A DNA stretch of 64,000 bases from Zhengitettix transpicula (GCA_037074705.1 CM073593.1:105547738-105611737), one strand, 5' to 3'. Positions 1 through 13,992 are shown, counted from the first letter of the stretch. Made by a program: numbers and translations. The notes: generated by a model from the sequence alone, not told the origin.

Positions 1-175
1 TTACTTTTAGGCGAATGCCGGGTAGGATCCTTAAAACATAGCCCGGGGGCCCTAGTTAACCCTTGGCTACCTTCCTCTACCCTTCCGCATCCCCCCTTTC
101 AAATCCCTTTCTATGCTATTAAAGGGGAGTTGCCGCCATGTGGATTACCCTCATGTGGCCTGTTGCCCTAAAAAA
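1..175 (+). repeat. Poly(A)-ended retroelement, truncated copy 1
   Basis: This is the 3' part of a GC-richer interspersed repeat. Its characteristic blocks (a GGATCCTTAA-type block, CCCGGGGGCCC, and the TGTGGATTACCCTCATG block before a final CCTGTT(A/G)CCCT) recur at 13.7, 42.9, 54.0, 61.7 and 62.7 kb. In every copy the end after CCTGTT is followed by an A run (T run when inverted), which points to a retroposed element (SINE or LINE 3' end). The 5' part lies left of the window. The class is not identified and no intact protein is encoded. Confidence 0.75.
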
Positions 176-3100
176 AATTTATACTCAATAATTTCCCAGC
201 GTATAATTTTGTGGGTACAGATTTTGTTCCAAAAACATTTAATTGCCAAATTTGTTTTAAAAAAATAATTATTCTATTTATGTTTATTATTATCGTGTTT
301 TCTAAGTGCTTAAAGTGTACTGAATTTTATTATTAAACGTACAGGGTGTAGCTTTTGCTGGATTTGAAACAAAAAATATTAGCTTAATTTAACTCGTTAT
401 ATCTTGTCGTGGAATTATCTGCGTGCGGGGATAAAACAAGGTGAAGCCGACCACGTGGCCGGTAATTAGAAAACTTGACAGTCCAAATAGATTGACTTTC
501 ATGTGCAGTGAAGCCATGCGGAATGTCGGAACTTTAAAACTGGTAAATGCGATCAGTCGGACTTTCGGTATGAGTAGGTAAACACTGCTGGATGGACGAC
601 AATTTTAGTGTAGCGGAAGAGACGTCAACAATCGAGAACCATTCATTCCTTATTAATGTTTGCGTAGTGTTGATTTTTTTTACCTGATTGATTGATTAGT
701 CATTGATTAATACGTAGGCTGATGTTGATTGTAACCAGCGTGTAATGAGACTTGTTGATGTCATACAACAATTACGTCGTGCTTCACTTGAAGGGTTGTT
801 TTCTTGAGAGGTAATGTTATTGTTGCGTCATCGCGGTCGGTCCAGCGCACTGTCAACAGAAGACGTTATGGATGTGAAGCGAGTGTACGAGCGAGGAAGC
901 GTTTGGCAACGGGGCCATAGCTCTGGCATAGCATAGCTTTATATCCCGTGGTACGGGAGAAAGAAAAGTCCCCCTCCCCATCGCCCCCTTCCCTCTCTTC
1001 CAGGCAGGCAGCACTTCATCTGTTCTGTTCTCCTCTGCCGCTACCTGTGTTACGCGGGCGAGAGGGCACATAGCGACGCCACGGAAACGCACGAACTCTC
1101 CCGAAGCCCCTGCCAAGGTTACCAACCCTCCTCCTATAAACAACACGTGCTTACGACCCCGCAAAACTACATCAAAACTTGCGGGCTGACACAGGGGTTG
1201 TCAGAGGTGTGTCACTTCACCGGCACATGCTGCTCCACGTTCTTATTTCCTTCACCATAAACTTTTACTCTTTTTACTGTAGTTTGAGATGAGGCAGTAA
1301 TAAGTTGTATGTGTGTACTGTTTGTTTTGCTGCAAATTTTGGCCACTTTTCTTATTTTTAGAGTACCATATACCAGTATATTGCATCAGTAACCATCCCC
1401 TTTCGACTTTGAGTGCAACGAGTCGCCAGCTAACCTCATCACACTTGACAGAGAAATTTCGATTTTTGTTTAACGCTATCGGCGAGAAGTTATTATTAAT
1501 ATACAATTATTTTTTCCACATTTTTATTTCTTACTAAAGTTTTATACTAAGATTTTTGGGTGTCCCAATGCTTAAAAGGGAAAAAATCCGTATTTCACAA
1601 ACTGCATTTACATTTTTAGACTATCGGTTACCTAAAGAAATATTGCGAAAGTGTGTTCGGAGAACGTGTTCACACGTTACGGTTCATCAAAGAGTAATAA
1701 TGAAGGAGAGGTCGTAACACTGCGTGAAACTACAGTGGGGACGACAGTTAGGTGAAGTTCCTCGAGTAACTTACCACCGCGTGCGGAATATTACGGTCCG
1801 ATTCTACGAGTCCTCTGCAAAACGAAATAATATACAAAAAAAAGAGGAATAACAAAAATACAACATGAAATGTATTTACATATATAAGAAAATATTAGTA
1901 CATAAACTAGGAAAAATTCTAAGGGTAAAATATTAATTTAAGATATTATTTTTTGAAATCGCCTGAATCGATTCAGGTAAATTCACCTTAAAGCGATAGT
2001 AACAAACAAACAACACACGACAACAAGAGTCGATGCTCTGGCAAAGGGGAACAGTAGTAGTGAAAACTATGGCAAGGAACGTCAGCGATTGTAAGCGGAA
2101 TAATAGATTCTTTTATTACTAATTGTATCACTGTAACAATATTGGAACATCTTGTACATACATAAAAGAATTTTAAAATACTAGTTTTTTTTAAAAAAAA
2201 TCCGATTATACTTTTGGGAGTCTGTATTATGTGATGACGTCTCCTGTCTCCTTGGTACTGCGGGCTGGGCAAATCTGCTTGCTCGTGATTTATTATGTAT
2301 CAGCGACACCTGTGATTGGTCGTGGACACAAAGTACAAGTCCAGTGCACCCTAATGTGGTGTGATTCAAGCACAGGTAAACAGAGTCGTGGGAACGGATG
2401 TGGAGTCAGCACGTAAACAAAGACTTGGTCCAATTCCATGCTTCGTTCTGACGCATCCGTTTTAAAAAATCTTGCCTCGATGATCCCGCCGCATCCCTAA
2501 AATAGTGAATAGTCAGCGCCAACGTCTAGCAAGTCTCTTCCTTGGTCTCCCGGGTGCTGTGGTTTTTTCCTCTTTTATTCTTTTTTTTTGCCAAGAATTC
2601 GAGCGTTACTGCTCGTCCAAGATTCGATTTGTAGCGATATTTCCCCTCGGGAAGTTTTTCTCTCTCTGGTTTTTTTTTACGAGAAAGGAGAGGAACGTCT
2701 ACTGGGGGTTAATGAATTCCTTGTAGTAATATAAGATTATAGTCGGGCTGTAGCAGCTTCTGTTTCCCGCAGCCAGACCCCTGCAGCGAAATCATTATCT
2801 CCTATTATTTCTTTCCAGGTATAAACGTTTATTTCAGTGGACTGAATAAATCATCATGTCTTGAGAATAATACTAGCCTGAAAACCTCGAGCCTTGGGGC
2901 CAGACTTAAAAAGAGAATAACATCTCGCCCGGATCTGCCTCAGATGGCAAGAAATTTCATTAACGAGGAGAAGTAACATTTGCGTTTAATTGATGAACGG
3001 TTGCAGTAGCGGAAGCTGGAGTAATCGCGCACTTGCTGTTTGCTGATCGTCTAATGTCAAACTGACAGAATCTGTTGCCAAACGTCGTGTCTTTCCCAAT

Positions 3101-4199
3101 TCTTTAAGACGCCACAAACTTTAATTTATTCTTTTATTTACTATTCGTCCTCGTCCTGTCCGTACACTTGTGGCTCATCTTACAAATATTCCAATGTTTT
3201 CGTTTAATTTCCGAAAATCTTACAATTTCTTGCATTCACTACATATAACTCGAATGTGTCTGGTCGACAGCGGTCATCATTTTATTGCGAACTTTGTTGA
3301 CATCCCCACCACTAATCCTCGAAATGAATTTAATCCGCATGAATGGTTCTAGTGCGCAGGGAATGAAAGTTTAAAAAAAGGTTCAGTCGTGCACAAGAAC
3401 TAATCTGACGTAGAAATTGGTTACTTGGGTGTTTCAATATGAATGCTTTCAATTGCCCGTGAGAATATTCAACTAAAGAAGTAGAAATAGTAAAAGAATC
3501 GGAACGTTTCAGAAGTTGTAAAATGCACGACTAGAAATTACTTATGGTAATAAGGATCAAAAGAATAAATTCTTTTCGTCGAATTGAATTGAATTGAATC
3601 AGTTCCTGAAAATGTTGGCCATAATGATTACATTATTTATAAACGTATCGTCCATTTTGAAACGCTAAAGTTGGCCGTCGGAACTAAAGTATGGAGGAGC
3701 AGTAAACTGTGACGAGATTAGATCGTCGTAAGGCAGCGTTTAAATTTCTCCGGCTAGCGATTACAGTCCGTAGCTGGAAGCTGGGACCCAACCCGAATTC
3801 CTGCAAGGTCGTTCTACCAAGGACACCAGACACGACCCCTCCGTGGCCTCTCGGCCACTCCACATTCCATCCGAGCTCCTCATTGTTTGTTTTCACACAC
3901 GGGCGCTCGTCGTCTGGCTTTCCCCGAGAGCAAAATTGATTTATTCCGCGCAAAGATATTTAGCCAGGGTACCACGGCAGTTGTTGAGGTGGAGAGGGAT
4001 TGGAATGCGAGAGCATTCCAGACGGGATTTTGTACCTGCCCCCTCCAGTCTCAGCCCTTCAGTCGGTGCAACGGGAAGGATGTTGTTCGTACTGCCGTAT
4101 CCGTGGTGCTTCGTGGCCCACGTCTGTATATCACTCTGTAGCTTACGGTTTCCAGTATCCTCTCAGGAGTGTTGCTAATTATGTTCTCTCGTGTTACAG
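176..4199. other. Non-coding: probable kibra intron/5' region
   Basis: No exon with recognisable protein similarity is seen; in particular no WW domain for the kibra gene that continues at 4200. Two blocks are richer in G+C and CpG than the AT-rich surroundings: about 850-1240 and about 3680-4180. The second ends in a pyrimidine-rich tract and the acceptor gtgttacag|GCG that opens the first kibra exon in the window. Several open frames of 60-110 codons overlap on both strands in these blocks but match no known protein. The CpG-richer blocks might be alternative promoters or first exons of kibra; this is a guess. Confidence 0.4.
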
Positions 4200-7100
4200 G
4201 CGAAGAAAGAAATTTACGATGTCAAGCAACAAAGGCTGTATTTGGCCCAAGATGAGTACAACCACCTCCACAACGTCCTGACCACACTGAACACGTCTAG
4301 AACAAGCTGTAAGTACATCTTTGTACCTGAAACAGAGTCAACATAAGTAATATTTTGTTTCAAGTTGCTAATTGTGCTGTGTACTTCCAGTGTGTTCAAG
4401 CTCTAGCAGTGTGAGCACCAAATATGATCCTGACCTCTTGAAGTCTGATGTGGCACTGGCCAGGAACAGGGTATCCAGGCTGAAACGAGAGCTCGAGCAG
4501 ATCAGGACCGAGATGCACTGCACTCAGCGGGGTGTGGAAACTTTGGCCTCGTAAGTTCTCCTCCTGCCTACTAGGATTGTGCTGTCCTCCCTGAATCGTG
4601 TTGGTTAATTATTTAATTTTGTCCTCAGGGTCGAACAGAAGCTTAGCTCTCACCAAGGCGGTTGTTACAATATCGTGGAGGCTCAGGCCATCATGACCGA
4701 GCTGCGTAACATCCAGAAGTCCTTGTCCTCAGGCGAGAAGGAAAAAGCAGAGCTCATGCAGTCTCTGGCAAAACTGAAAGATGATCTGACGAGGTTACAG
4801 CTGTGTGAAAGTTCTCCGGATATCTCGACACTCAGCTTACCACAAGAAAAGTTTAGCACTGCGTCTCAGACTGACCTTTCAGGAGAGGTACGTTAAATAT
4901 CTTTATGATAGTTAAGTTTTCTTATAGAATATGACATGTTGATGGTGTCGAACATTTCTTCTTTGCCAGCTTGTTCCTATCGGAACTCGGTTAGCTGAAA
5001 TGGCACGTATGCGACTTCAGTACGATGAAGCGAGGAAACGAATCCAACACATTCAACAGCAATTGGCAGACCTTGAAGAAAAAGTAACTCCAGGGCAGGC
5101 AGAATCAGATAAGGACAGGTAAATCTTCAAATAAATCATGGTGCAAGACTGAATAAAATTTTTCATAAATATATTTTACAGTATGTGTAATAAATGGTTC
5201 TAAATATGTTTGAAGAATGTTTAATCATCACACTGCTTTTGCAGAATTTTCCTTTACGTTTATAATATGTTCTTCTAGCACTTAAGTGTTGACTTTGCTT
5301 AGAGCAATGGAATCATGTTGCTATTTTTGTTTAAAATTTTCAGACTGCTTCTCTTTCAAGAGAAGGAGCAGCTCCTTAGAGAACTGCGTAGCATTACTCC
5401 ACGATCGAGAAGTCAGCAAGAAATGCAAGACATACAACATGAGATTCGACGCCTTGAACAAGATCTTAATCAGGCACTTGAAATGTCTAATCGAGCTATT
5501 GCTGACAGGTAAATTAATAATGATTTATTAAGGTTAAAGAACCATAAATTCTTATCTGGTTAATGATGATTATTATTATTAATTAGTCAATGTAGCTTCA
5601 ATTCATATTTTTCACATTAAGATAAAGTATTTAATTTCATATTACTTTTGAAAACTGGTTTCCAATTTATTATCCAGAAATTAAGATTAAGAATTTGCCA
5701 AGAGCTTTGAATTATTCATGTTCCTTATTTATATAGATACAACTTAAATGTAGCCTTTGTGGGTGCTGAGCCAGTTGTTTTTAATTTTACAGATTGAGGC
5801 TTCACGAAGAAAAACAGCTACTTTTGCAGCAGCTTCGTGATGCACTTCGCTCCATGACCCAACTTGAGTCACAACTCAAAACTTTGTCAGCAAGCACTTT
5901 GTCTGTGAGCAGCAGTTCAAGTCTCGGTTCACTTTCTACAACAAGTAGTAAAGGTTCCCTGAGCTCAGGACTCAGTTTCACAGATATATATGGAGGACCC
6001 CAATGTCTCACTGTAACATCACCTATAGTTGACAGCCGGCCTGTTGACATGGAAGACCTTCATCGTAGGGTGGAGAAATTGTTGAAAAATGGAGAGACTC
6101 CATCTCCTGGTCGTTCACAGTCTTCGCTGTCCCCTCGTTCTTCTCTTTCTTCAGTCTCACCCCCTGTATCACCCCTGTATGACCCAACTGCACCGGCGCC
6201 GCCCGCTTATGAACAAGTTGAGCGGCAAAGGAGACAACAGGCAGTAGCCTCTGTGTGTTTGGACAGAACCCAGCTAGAAGATAGATTGTCAGAACTGAGA
6301 ATCAATCAACAGCATATAGCAGCACAGTTGCAGCACCATGACTACATAAATAGTGTATTAGTGCCACGAACGCGAGTGCTCCCACCTAACATATCACTTA
6401 CAGACTTACAAGAGATTGCTCGTGGTGGAAACATGTCACAAGGCTCTGGCCTGGGCAGGCCAGTAAGATGTCAGTATGATTCAACCGGTGAACCTCCTCT
6501 GTCCCCTATTTCAGAGACTCCACCTCCACTCTTGGATGATGCTGAAGAATTGTTACAGGTAGTTATTTGGGATTTACATTAGTTAAAACTAATCAATAAT
6601 TAGTTTTATAAAAATATGAATAATTCTTTTATTATTATTTTAGGGTGCCACTTTATCAACACCTTCATCATCTGGTACAAATACAAGGTCAGTGTCTGCG
6701 GCCGTCAGTGATGAATCAGTTGCTGGTGATTCTGGAGTATTTGAAGCATCAAACAAGAAGCGTTCATGTCTTGGATTGGATATTCCCACTCTAGAAGAGA
6801 TGAATCTTGAAACTGCTCAAGTTCAAATAAAACTTAGGTAACTAAAAATTAGACTAATAAATACCATCAGAAGTATTCAGAAGTTAATATGTGCATACAA
6901 ACTAGTGACTGTAGAACATGATAAATAAACATTTATTTTATAAACCAACTTAATTGTTTTCTACAGGTATTCTATCAGTGATGGTCTGTTGCATGTTGGA
7001 ATTGAACGAGCCAGGAATTTAGTGGCCCTATTCATCTCTAACAATTGCAAAGTGTATGTACACTCAATAAATACTATGCTAATTTAGTTATGAACTTAAA

Positions 7101-10100
7101 AATTAAAATAAAATCTCTCAACACAACTTTTTATTTTGCATTTGATTAGATTTTCATAATTTCTCACTGCAAAATTATAAATTTGCAGGTACATAAAAGT
7201 TGCTCTTCTTCCAAGCTCTCCACCTGTGGCTGCAGCCTGTTGTACAAAATTAGTAAGTGACTTACGGAAGCCAACATTTGGAGACAATTTTCCACTTAGT
7301 GTCCCTCTTAACAAACTTTATACCAAAACACTTCAAGTGAATGTATGCAGCATAGATTCATCAGAGCAAGAAGAGTGCCTGGTAATTATATGTATATCTA
7401 ATTTTACTAATATTTCATCTATACATTGAATTTAGAAGTCACTTGTCTTAACATACAGTTTACTCACACATTTGAATTATCTGTAATTGTAAAGTAAAAT
7501 GACAACTGTGTACATTTTTCTCATAAAGAGCACTTTTATGACAATTTTCTACCAGTAAAAAATAAAGCTAAATAATTGCTGAAAGAGTTCTCTGGTTTCA
7601 CTTGGGTACCAACAGTGATTAAACTGCGACGTTTCGATGACCGCAAGCTCTGTCACGAAGATTATGGTTTAATTCGTGTTAGTACCCATGTGAAACTGGA
7701 GAACTACACTGGGAAAGCCTTTGATCATTGATAAAGCTAAATAATTCTCTTAATTGACAGCAAACTACTGAACAGATTTAACGCTTTACTGGTAGTTATC
7801 CAAAGCATAATATTTTGTTAAATTTTGTTGTTTTCCACTTTTGCAGGGTTGTGCACAAGTCAGCCTTGCTGATTTCAGTCCTGAATGTGTGTCCATCAAA
7901 TGGTACAACATATTGAGCTTCAGGTTCATGCAACCCTCTTCAGAAAGTACTGAAATTGTTACTCGTCCTAGCAGCAGTAACCGCGATGGTAGAGGACACG
8001 ATAAACAAGAAAGTGAAGTGTCCGTTTTCAATAAGCAAGTTACTGCTCTGAAGGAAGAAAGCTCTGATGAATCAACAATTATATCTTCTCAGACATCAAC
8101 CTTGACACGTAATCAAGGTAAAAATTTATTGGATCAAATGTTAATTAATATATTTTCCTTTCCTGACCATATTAACTTTGGATAAACATTGTCCTTAGTT
8201 GCTTTAATCACACGCAACAATAAAATTCAGCACAGGCTTGAATATATTTTATACTGTATACATGGTTAATGAAAAATCTATATGATGTTTGAATGACTTA
8301 TTTATTGTTATAAAAAACAAAATTCTTCTATAAAATTTATTTTGATTATGTGCAGGATTACAATCGACAGTAAGTGTAAGACTTGAACTCGACAGTCAAG
8401 AGGAAGAAGAGGAAGAAGATGAAGAGGAGGATGAAGATGATGAAGAAGATGATGATGATGAAGAAGGAATAGTGGTAGAATTTTGTCAGGAAGACATTTT
8501 GGAAGCAGTTCTAGAGCATGCTGTAAGTTAATGCTATCTTTTTTGTTTGTGAATATAGATGATTTTGTTTTAGTTTAAAATCATTTAAAAATTGCCATAG
8601 TGAAAGTTCTGATACTAAACCATGACCACAGTTTTCTGTTTTTCAACTTTTTGCTGCATTGGGAACAAAAATATTTTTTCAATTTTAAATAGTTTGTTTG
8701 TATAAATTACAATCTTTATTTTTCAGGAGGATACAACTGTCCCTGAAGGTGAAGTGGAATTCTTGGTAGATACTTCTGACAAAGAAACAAACACTGAATG
8801 CATTTTTATTCCTGAGAAAGGTGCAAGAAAACGTAGTGACGAGTCTACTCGAGCTATTGTCATTAAACGTTCACAAACATTCAGCCCTAGTGCAGCTGTA
8901 AGCAGGAATCAATATATCTGCAGAGTAAGTGTTGTGAGAAAGTTAATACTTTATTAAACAGCTCTAAGAAAAATTATTTAGGACACCTAAATTTGTTTAC
9001 TTTCTTATTTGTAATATTTTTGTTTAAAGTTCATAGTTTACTGTATTAGTAAATTGTTTTCATCAATAGAAGCAACCTGATTACTGATTTTATTTCTGCA
9101 ATATGTTTAATTTAACTTGCACTTCAAACTTTATATGTATGTCCTTACATGTAGTCTGCAATGTATCCCTTCTACACTAAAGACTTAATATACTATCCAA
9201 AAATTAAAAACTTATACTCTTGTGACAAAATTTGTTTACAATTTGCTTTTTGTTTCATAATAGTTGAATCGTAGTGACAGTGACAGTTCCATGCCACTGT
9301 ACAGAAAAGGAGGCCCTTTCCAAAGGAATTCAATTGAAAGGCGGTCTCTGCGTTGGAGAAGACCCCCTGGTACTGTTCTCATACCTAAACATCACCGCAG
9401 TGCAAGCAGTAATGCAAATAGCAGGTGAGAAAAAACATACAAATCACAAAAAATATATATTTAGTTTAACCATGTTGGACAGGGAACCTAGTCTTAAGTT
9501 TTCAGGGGAGTTGTCCACCACCTCTGAGAGATTGGCTGCTCTACATATTATTCAAATTATCAGTGTTTAACATGAAGAGAAGTTCATCTCCTGAGGATAA
9601 TATAGGTTAATTTGACATAATCAAAACATTTATATGTATAGGAAAGAGAGAGGGACTGGAGTGAAATTGATCACTAATGAAATAATTATAATTCAAACAT
9701 TCTCAGGTTTCCAACCAAGTTAAGAATATATCCATACACACTCTTTGCTTGGTGTGATCTGCCATGATCATCAGTTGATTGTGTTACAGTTAATAAACAT
9801 TTGAGGTTACAGATTTTTAATTAAATAATTATTATTATGCCCTGGAAATGTTGTGTGTTAATAATTATTTAACCTGCTTGCAAATATGAGAATGTTTAAA
9901 TAATAATTAACACTAGGATAATAATCTGACTTGACTAAATGAAACTTTGTGTTATGAGCAACTTATGGGCTAAACACTATGTAATTAAATATTTATTTCC
10001 AGTGTTACTGCGAGGACATCACTGGACTTGGAGTTGGATCTACAAGCACAACACTGTCGCTTGCAAGTGCTTCAGGATGAACTGGATAGATTAAGGGCAC

Positions 10101-11026
10101 TCAAGGCCCGGTTGGAAACTGCTAGAGCCCATGGAGATCAAGAAGTAGCCACATGGGTAATGGAAGACCCATCTTTCCAGAATCTTATAGCTCAGGTACT
10201 GATCAGTAATTCAGATTCAAGTGTCAATGCTTCAATTAGTGCTATCAGTAGATTACAATATAAATGAACTAGCTGGATAACATGCATATAATAATATTAT
10301 TCACAGGCGGAAAGTGGGAAGAATGGAAAAAGTGCTGATGACCGCAAAGTAGAGAAAATGCTTAAGAAAACTTCTAAAGAAATATACAAGCTACGTAAAA
10401 GCAAAGCGGGAAAAGGAAAGCCAGACATAATTTCTTTCAAGTAAGCAACAGTATACATTTTTATAGTGAATGTAAAAATTAAGTTACTTTGAATAAGCCC
10501 ATTCTATTTCAAACTGCTCTTAAAGGAGCAAATGTTCAAGATGAAGCTACAATTTGGTGGCAACAAATTATTCTCTATTTTACTAATACTAAATAACATT
10601 CAATATTTTAGCTAATATTTATCATAATTTATTTTAACATACCCTAAATAAAAATTTCAAGAGATACTGAAATAAACTTACTGTCTAATTGTTTTCTTTA
10701 CTTAAAATTGTTATAATGTGAAGTCATCATCCTTCCAAATTGTCTGAATAATGAAGAAAATTTTATTTTACAGGGAGAAAATGGCTTTCTTCACAAGAGT
10801 AAATATGCCAGTGCCTGTTTTACCTGTAGATGACGATCTAAGTTCTGAGTGTAGTACGCTAAAGCGAGGTGAAAATACATCAGACCAGATGAGTAGTTCG
10901 TCCACCACAGACTCGGGGAAATTAACAGACAGTCGGGAAGTTGAGGGGAGGGAGTGTGCTGATGATAATTGTGAGACCCAGAGGTTTCATTATGTAGTGG
11001 ACAGAGTGCTTGGTGTTGAAGTTTAA
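4200..11026 (+). CDS. kibra: Kibra / WWC-family protein, 3' part (5' exons outside window)
   Basis: Kibra acts at the apical cell cortex with Merlin and Expanded to activate the Hippo kinase cascade. Sixteen in-phase exons encode 1152 residues: 4200-4308, 4391-4550, 4629-4887, 4970-5118, 5344-5508, 5793-6558, 6644-6837, 6967-7053, 7189-7381, 7847-8117, 8356-8522, 8727-8924, 9264-9424, 10003-10195, 10307-10440, 10774-11026. In order: coiled coils with EIYDVKQQRL, SSQTDLSGE and GEKEKAEL (residues 1-310), a Ser-rich linker with SPRSSLSSVSPPVSPL, the SAAVSDESVAGDSGV motif, a C2 domain (about 600-740, ECLGCAQVSLAD), an acidic run, SDKETNTE, RSQTFSP, the LNRSDSDSS and SLDLELDLQA segments (region that binds aPKC in WWC1), and EKMAFFTR near the C-terminus, which ends GVEV (possible PDZ ligand). 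The two N-terminal WW domains are missing only because the window starts inside the gene. Identification is firm. Confidence 0.96.
7578..7740. mobile_element. Foldback element, family A, in kibra intron
   Basis: In the intron between exons 7189-7381 and 7847-8117. Imperfect inverted arms start GAGTTCTCTGGTTTCACTTG and end with its near-complement (CATGTGAAACTGGAGAAC), enclosing TGCGACGTTTCGATGACCGC. It is followed by GGGAAAGCCTTTGATC, a tail also found beside the copies at 23.1, 50.2 and 51.2 kb. It has no coding capacity and is a non-autonomous MITE-like element. Confidence 0.6.
8397..8474 (+). repeat. Acidic low-complexity codon run in kibra
   Basis: A GAA/GAT/GAG run inside the exon 8356-8522 encodes an almost uninterrupted Glu/Asp stretch of about 25 residues. 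Human WWC1 also has a Glu-rich stretch at the matching place between the C2 domain and the DKETNTE motif, so this is a conserved feature of the family, although repeat length here may vary between alleles. Confidence 0.8.
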
Positions 11027-13340
11027 TGGAGCTGTATTTACTTTTGTGCCATGAAGGGTACAAATCGTACTGCATTCTACATTTATCCATCTGCCAACAT
11101 TTTAAAATCACTAGAGTCTGGAATATTTTGTTTCCACATTGATTGTGATAATTTTAATTTTTATATGATAGTGAAGGCTATATACATTGTGGATTTTAAA
11201 GCCCACCGAATATTACTGTAACGTAATGTTTTTTTTAAAATGTGAACTGATGACCGTCTTCATATAATAACCTACAAGGATTAACTAGAAAGTATCATCA
11301 TGAATAGCCTTCTAAAATAAACTTTTTTTAGTGATACATAAACATAATTTTTATGTAGTTTTGACAGAGGAAACTTGTTGCCTTTTAACTTTTATGAAGG
11401 TGACGTTTATCAGAAAAGTTATAAGTATGTAAATAACTAAATTTTCAAAGACGAGAGAAATACTCAATTAAGTCAGATGTATTCATGTAGCAGTACATTA
11501 CCACTTATTAAATAAGTTATAGATTATTTATTTAAAACAAAAGTCATAATTATCTGTATATTACCTTTCAAAGTGTACATAAAATATGTCCATTAAAAAT
11601 GAACATTTGTAAAACAGTGCAATTGAGTTTGGAGGATGGGACTATTTTCTTGAGAATATGTTTAACATAAGTTGGTAATTTACTGATGTTATTGAAAATA
11701 TTTCATTCCTGAAACAATTTTGGTGCTAGAGGGTTCTGTGAAGCAAAGAAATTCACAGTTGAGTGGTTGTATATCTTTAAAATGTCTTCATATAATTATT
11801 TAATATTTGCTATTGGACCACTATTTGGTTAGTTTAACAATTGTAAATTGCATTACTATTTATATATAGATATAATACCGTCCTGCATTGTTTATAAATG
11901 GGGGCTGAGAGATAGTTTTAAAGTCAGTCTTTAAAGTAACAAAGGACTGTATTTTAATTTTGTACCTAAAATTGTTATAATTGTTATTACTCAATCTTGT
12001 TTCCAAAATACTGTAAACCTTTGGTACTTTAAAGATAAGTTTACTAAACGGAAGTGCCTGTAAAAACTCGAGTGGTCCAGAACCAATACAGTGTGAGAAT
12101 CACATTCTTTAGCACGAACAGATCTGAATACTTAATAAAATGCAATAAATTGTATTCTATAAATGTTACAATATTGTGATGGATCATTTGCCAAATGTTT
12201 ATATTTACATAGAGTATATATATTTGCAATCGTACATATTTAATCTTCATTAGGATTATGTATTTACTCCACTGAAAGAACCTTATCGATAAAAGGTTCT
12301 ACATTGCTCAATGTGTTAATAGATTACTGTTACTGAAACAATCGAGCCCGCGACGGACAATGTTTTACAAAGTTGTACAATTTTCATCTTTGTTTCTACA
12401 GATTCATTTATATTTAATGAATGTTGAAATATATTTAATATGAAAAACTATTGTGTTCTTTTGAATGTAGTTATTCAGTCTCTTAAACTATTCTTCCTGT
12501 AGTTACATTTGCTTTATTTCCAGTTTATCAAAATATTTATGAAACAAAAACTGTACAGTAGCACTATTTTATTGTTATGCTCCAGCAGCAATATGAAGTA
12601 AGTTTAATTTTTCACAGAATTTATATAACGCCTACGTTAAATTATGCGCTCTGATTGAATCGTTTCCTATTTGCGAAGCCTAAAAACCTCTGCGAATAAA
12701 GAGTGACAACGTTAAAGTATCTTCCGATCTGTTGAGTACTCTTATTGTATGTATACTTTAACTTTCATTTCACGAGAGAAGTGACTATATTTTTATGAAG
12801 GCGAAGCGAAAGTGTCTTCACTGTAAATTATGTACATATATTTTTGCATTTAAAAATATTGTTAATATTAATGTTATAGTGATTATTTTGTCTACATGTG
12901 TAACAAAGAATCATGTTGACTGCCCTGTAAACTATTGGTACATAGAACATTGCTAAAGTAAATTGGATATTTATGCCATACATTCTGTTTTACTTCAAAA
13001 TTGATGCAATAACCTTCACCTTCATCCTGTCAACTCTGAGAAGAGAAAGAGGACAGTTATGAATAAACTTGTTTTCCATTTATCTGCATAACTGAAATAA
13101 GTTTGATAATTTTTGGTAAACTTGGTAAGCTGGTTTTCCTTACTCCAACTTAAATGAATATCTTGATTTTACAAGCACATACCACCATATGCTTGAAAGG
13201 GTGTCACTGCAATGAATGCCACTGGCTATAGTAGGGACAAAAACATATTGCCTATTAAATTCGATAAAAAAAAAGTACCTATCTCATGAATTTAAAAGCT
13301 GTATTAAATAATGTAGTTACATGGGTGCCGCCAGGATTAT
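11027..13340 (+). other. kibra 3' UTR and downstream AT-rich DNA
   Basis: After the kibra stop codon the sequence is AT-rich and has no exon signal. AATAAA poly(A) signals occur at 11316-11321, near 12696 and near 13072, so the 3' UTR could be about 0.3 to 2 kb long; the sequence alone does not decide which is used. The small open frames here are chance. Confidence 0.45.
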
Positions 13341-13344
13341 TTTC

Positions 13345-13628
13345 AGGGAGGTGCATCTATGTACTATACTATTAACTAATAAAAAATAATTTATAATAGG
13401 GCATCCTTATAATTATAGGTTGGTGTATAAAATTAGAGATCGTGTTGCATCATTTCTGGGAGGAAACTAATTACAATAAGTAAATATGAATATAAAGGCA
13501 ATACACAATTACATAAATAAATTAATGTCAGACTCGCTGTGATGTAGTTTGCAGTTATGTTCAAGTATGCTCAAAAAAAATTGCGAAGAACGAGATGTTG
13601 AATTTAAGCGTCCTCGAGTGGTGGCCTA
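13345..13628 (+). repeat. Interspersed repeat B, copy 1
   Basis: About 280 bp are shared with 21060-21350 in the same orientation. Common blocks include CTATACTATTAACTAATAAA, GGGAGGAAAC, ACACAATTACATAAATAAAT and CAGACTCGCTGTGATG, ending in TTGAATTTAAGCGTCCT. Divergence by eye is roughly 10-15%. No open frame is kept. It abuts the poly(A)-ended retroelement that follows. The class is unknown. Confidence 0.7.
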
Positions 13629-13629
13629 C

Positions 13630-13992
13630 ACAAATGGAACCCCCCCCCCCCCTACCGGCGCCAATGACTGCCTATTTGTTGTTATGTTGTAGTTGCTGCA
13701 TTCAAGGAGCAGACTGGTCGAGGCACGGAGAAGGGAATGCTGCTTCCCCACATAAAACCGCTCTCTAGCCATCGGAAGGGTGTGGGACAAGTACCCAATG
13801 CCCGATCTACCTAATGTAGTTTTTTTGTCCTCCATTACTTTTAGGCGAATGCTGGGTACTGGGACCCTGGTTAATCCATGGCGACCTTCCTCTACACTTC
13901 GGCATCCCCCCTTTCTAATTGCTTCCTATGCAATTAAAGGGGCGTTACCACCATGTGGATTACCCTCATGTAGCCTGTTACTTAAAAAAAAT
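13630..13992 (+). repeat. Poly(A)-ended retroelement, copy 2
   Basis: It begins near a run of 12 C and shows the family blocks GGTCGAGGCACGGAGAAGGG, GTGGGACAAGTACCCAATG, TTACTTTTAGGCGAATGC and TGTGGATTACCCTCATGTAG, and ends CCTGTTACTT followed by an A run. It lacks the more 5' third seen in the 62.7 kb copy. Confidence 0.75.

Noticed and set aside
853..1164. 103-codon frame on the - strand in a GC-rich patch
   Set aside because: No recognisable similarity, no splice context, and frames are open by composition in GC-rich DNA.
3684..4281. Several overlapping 75-110 codon frames on both strands before the first kibra exon
   Set aside because: They overlap each other in a CpG-rich patch, match no known protein, and end in or beside the intron acceptor at 4199.
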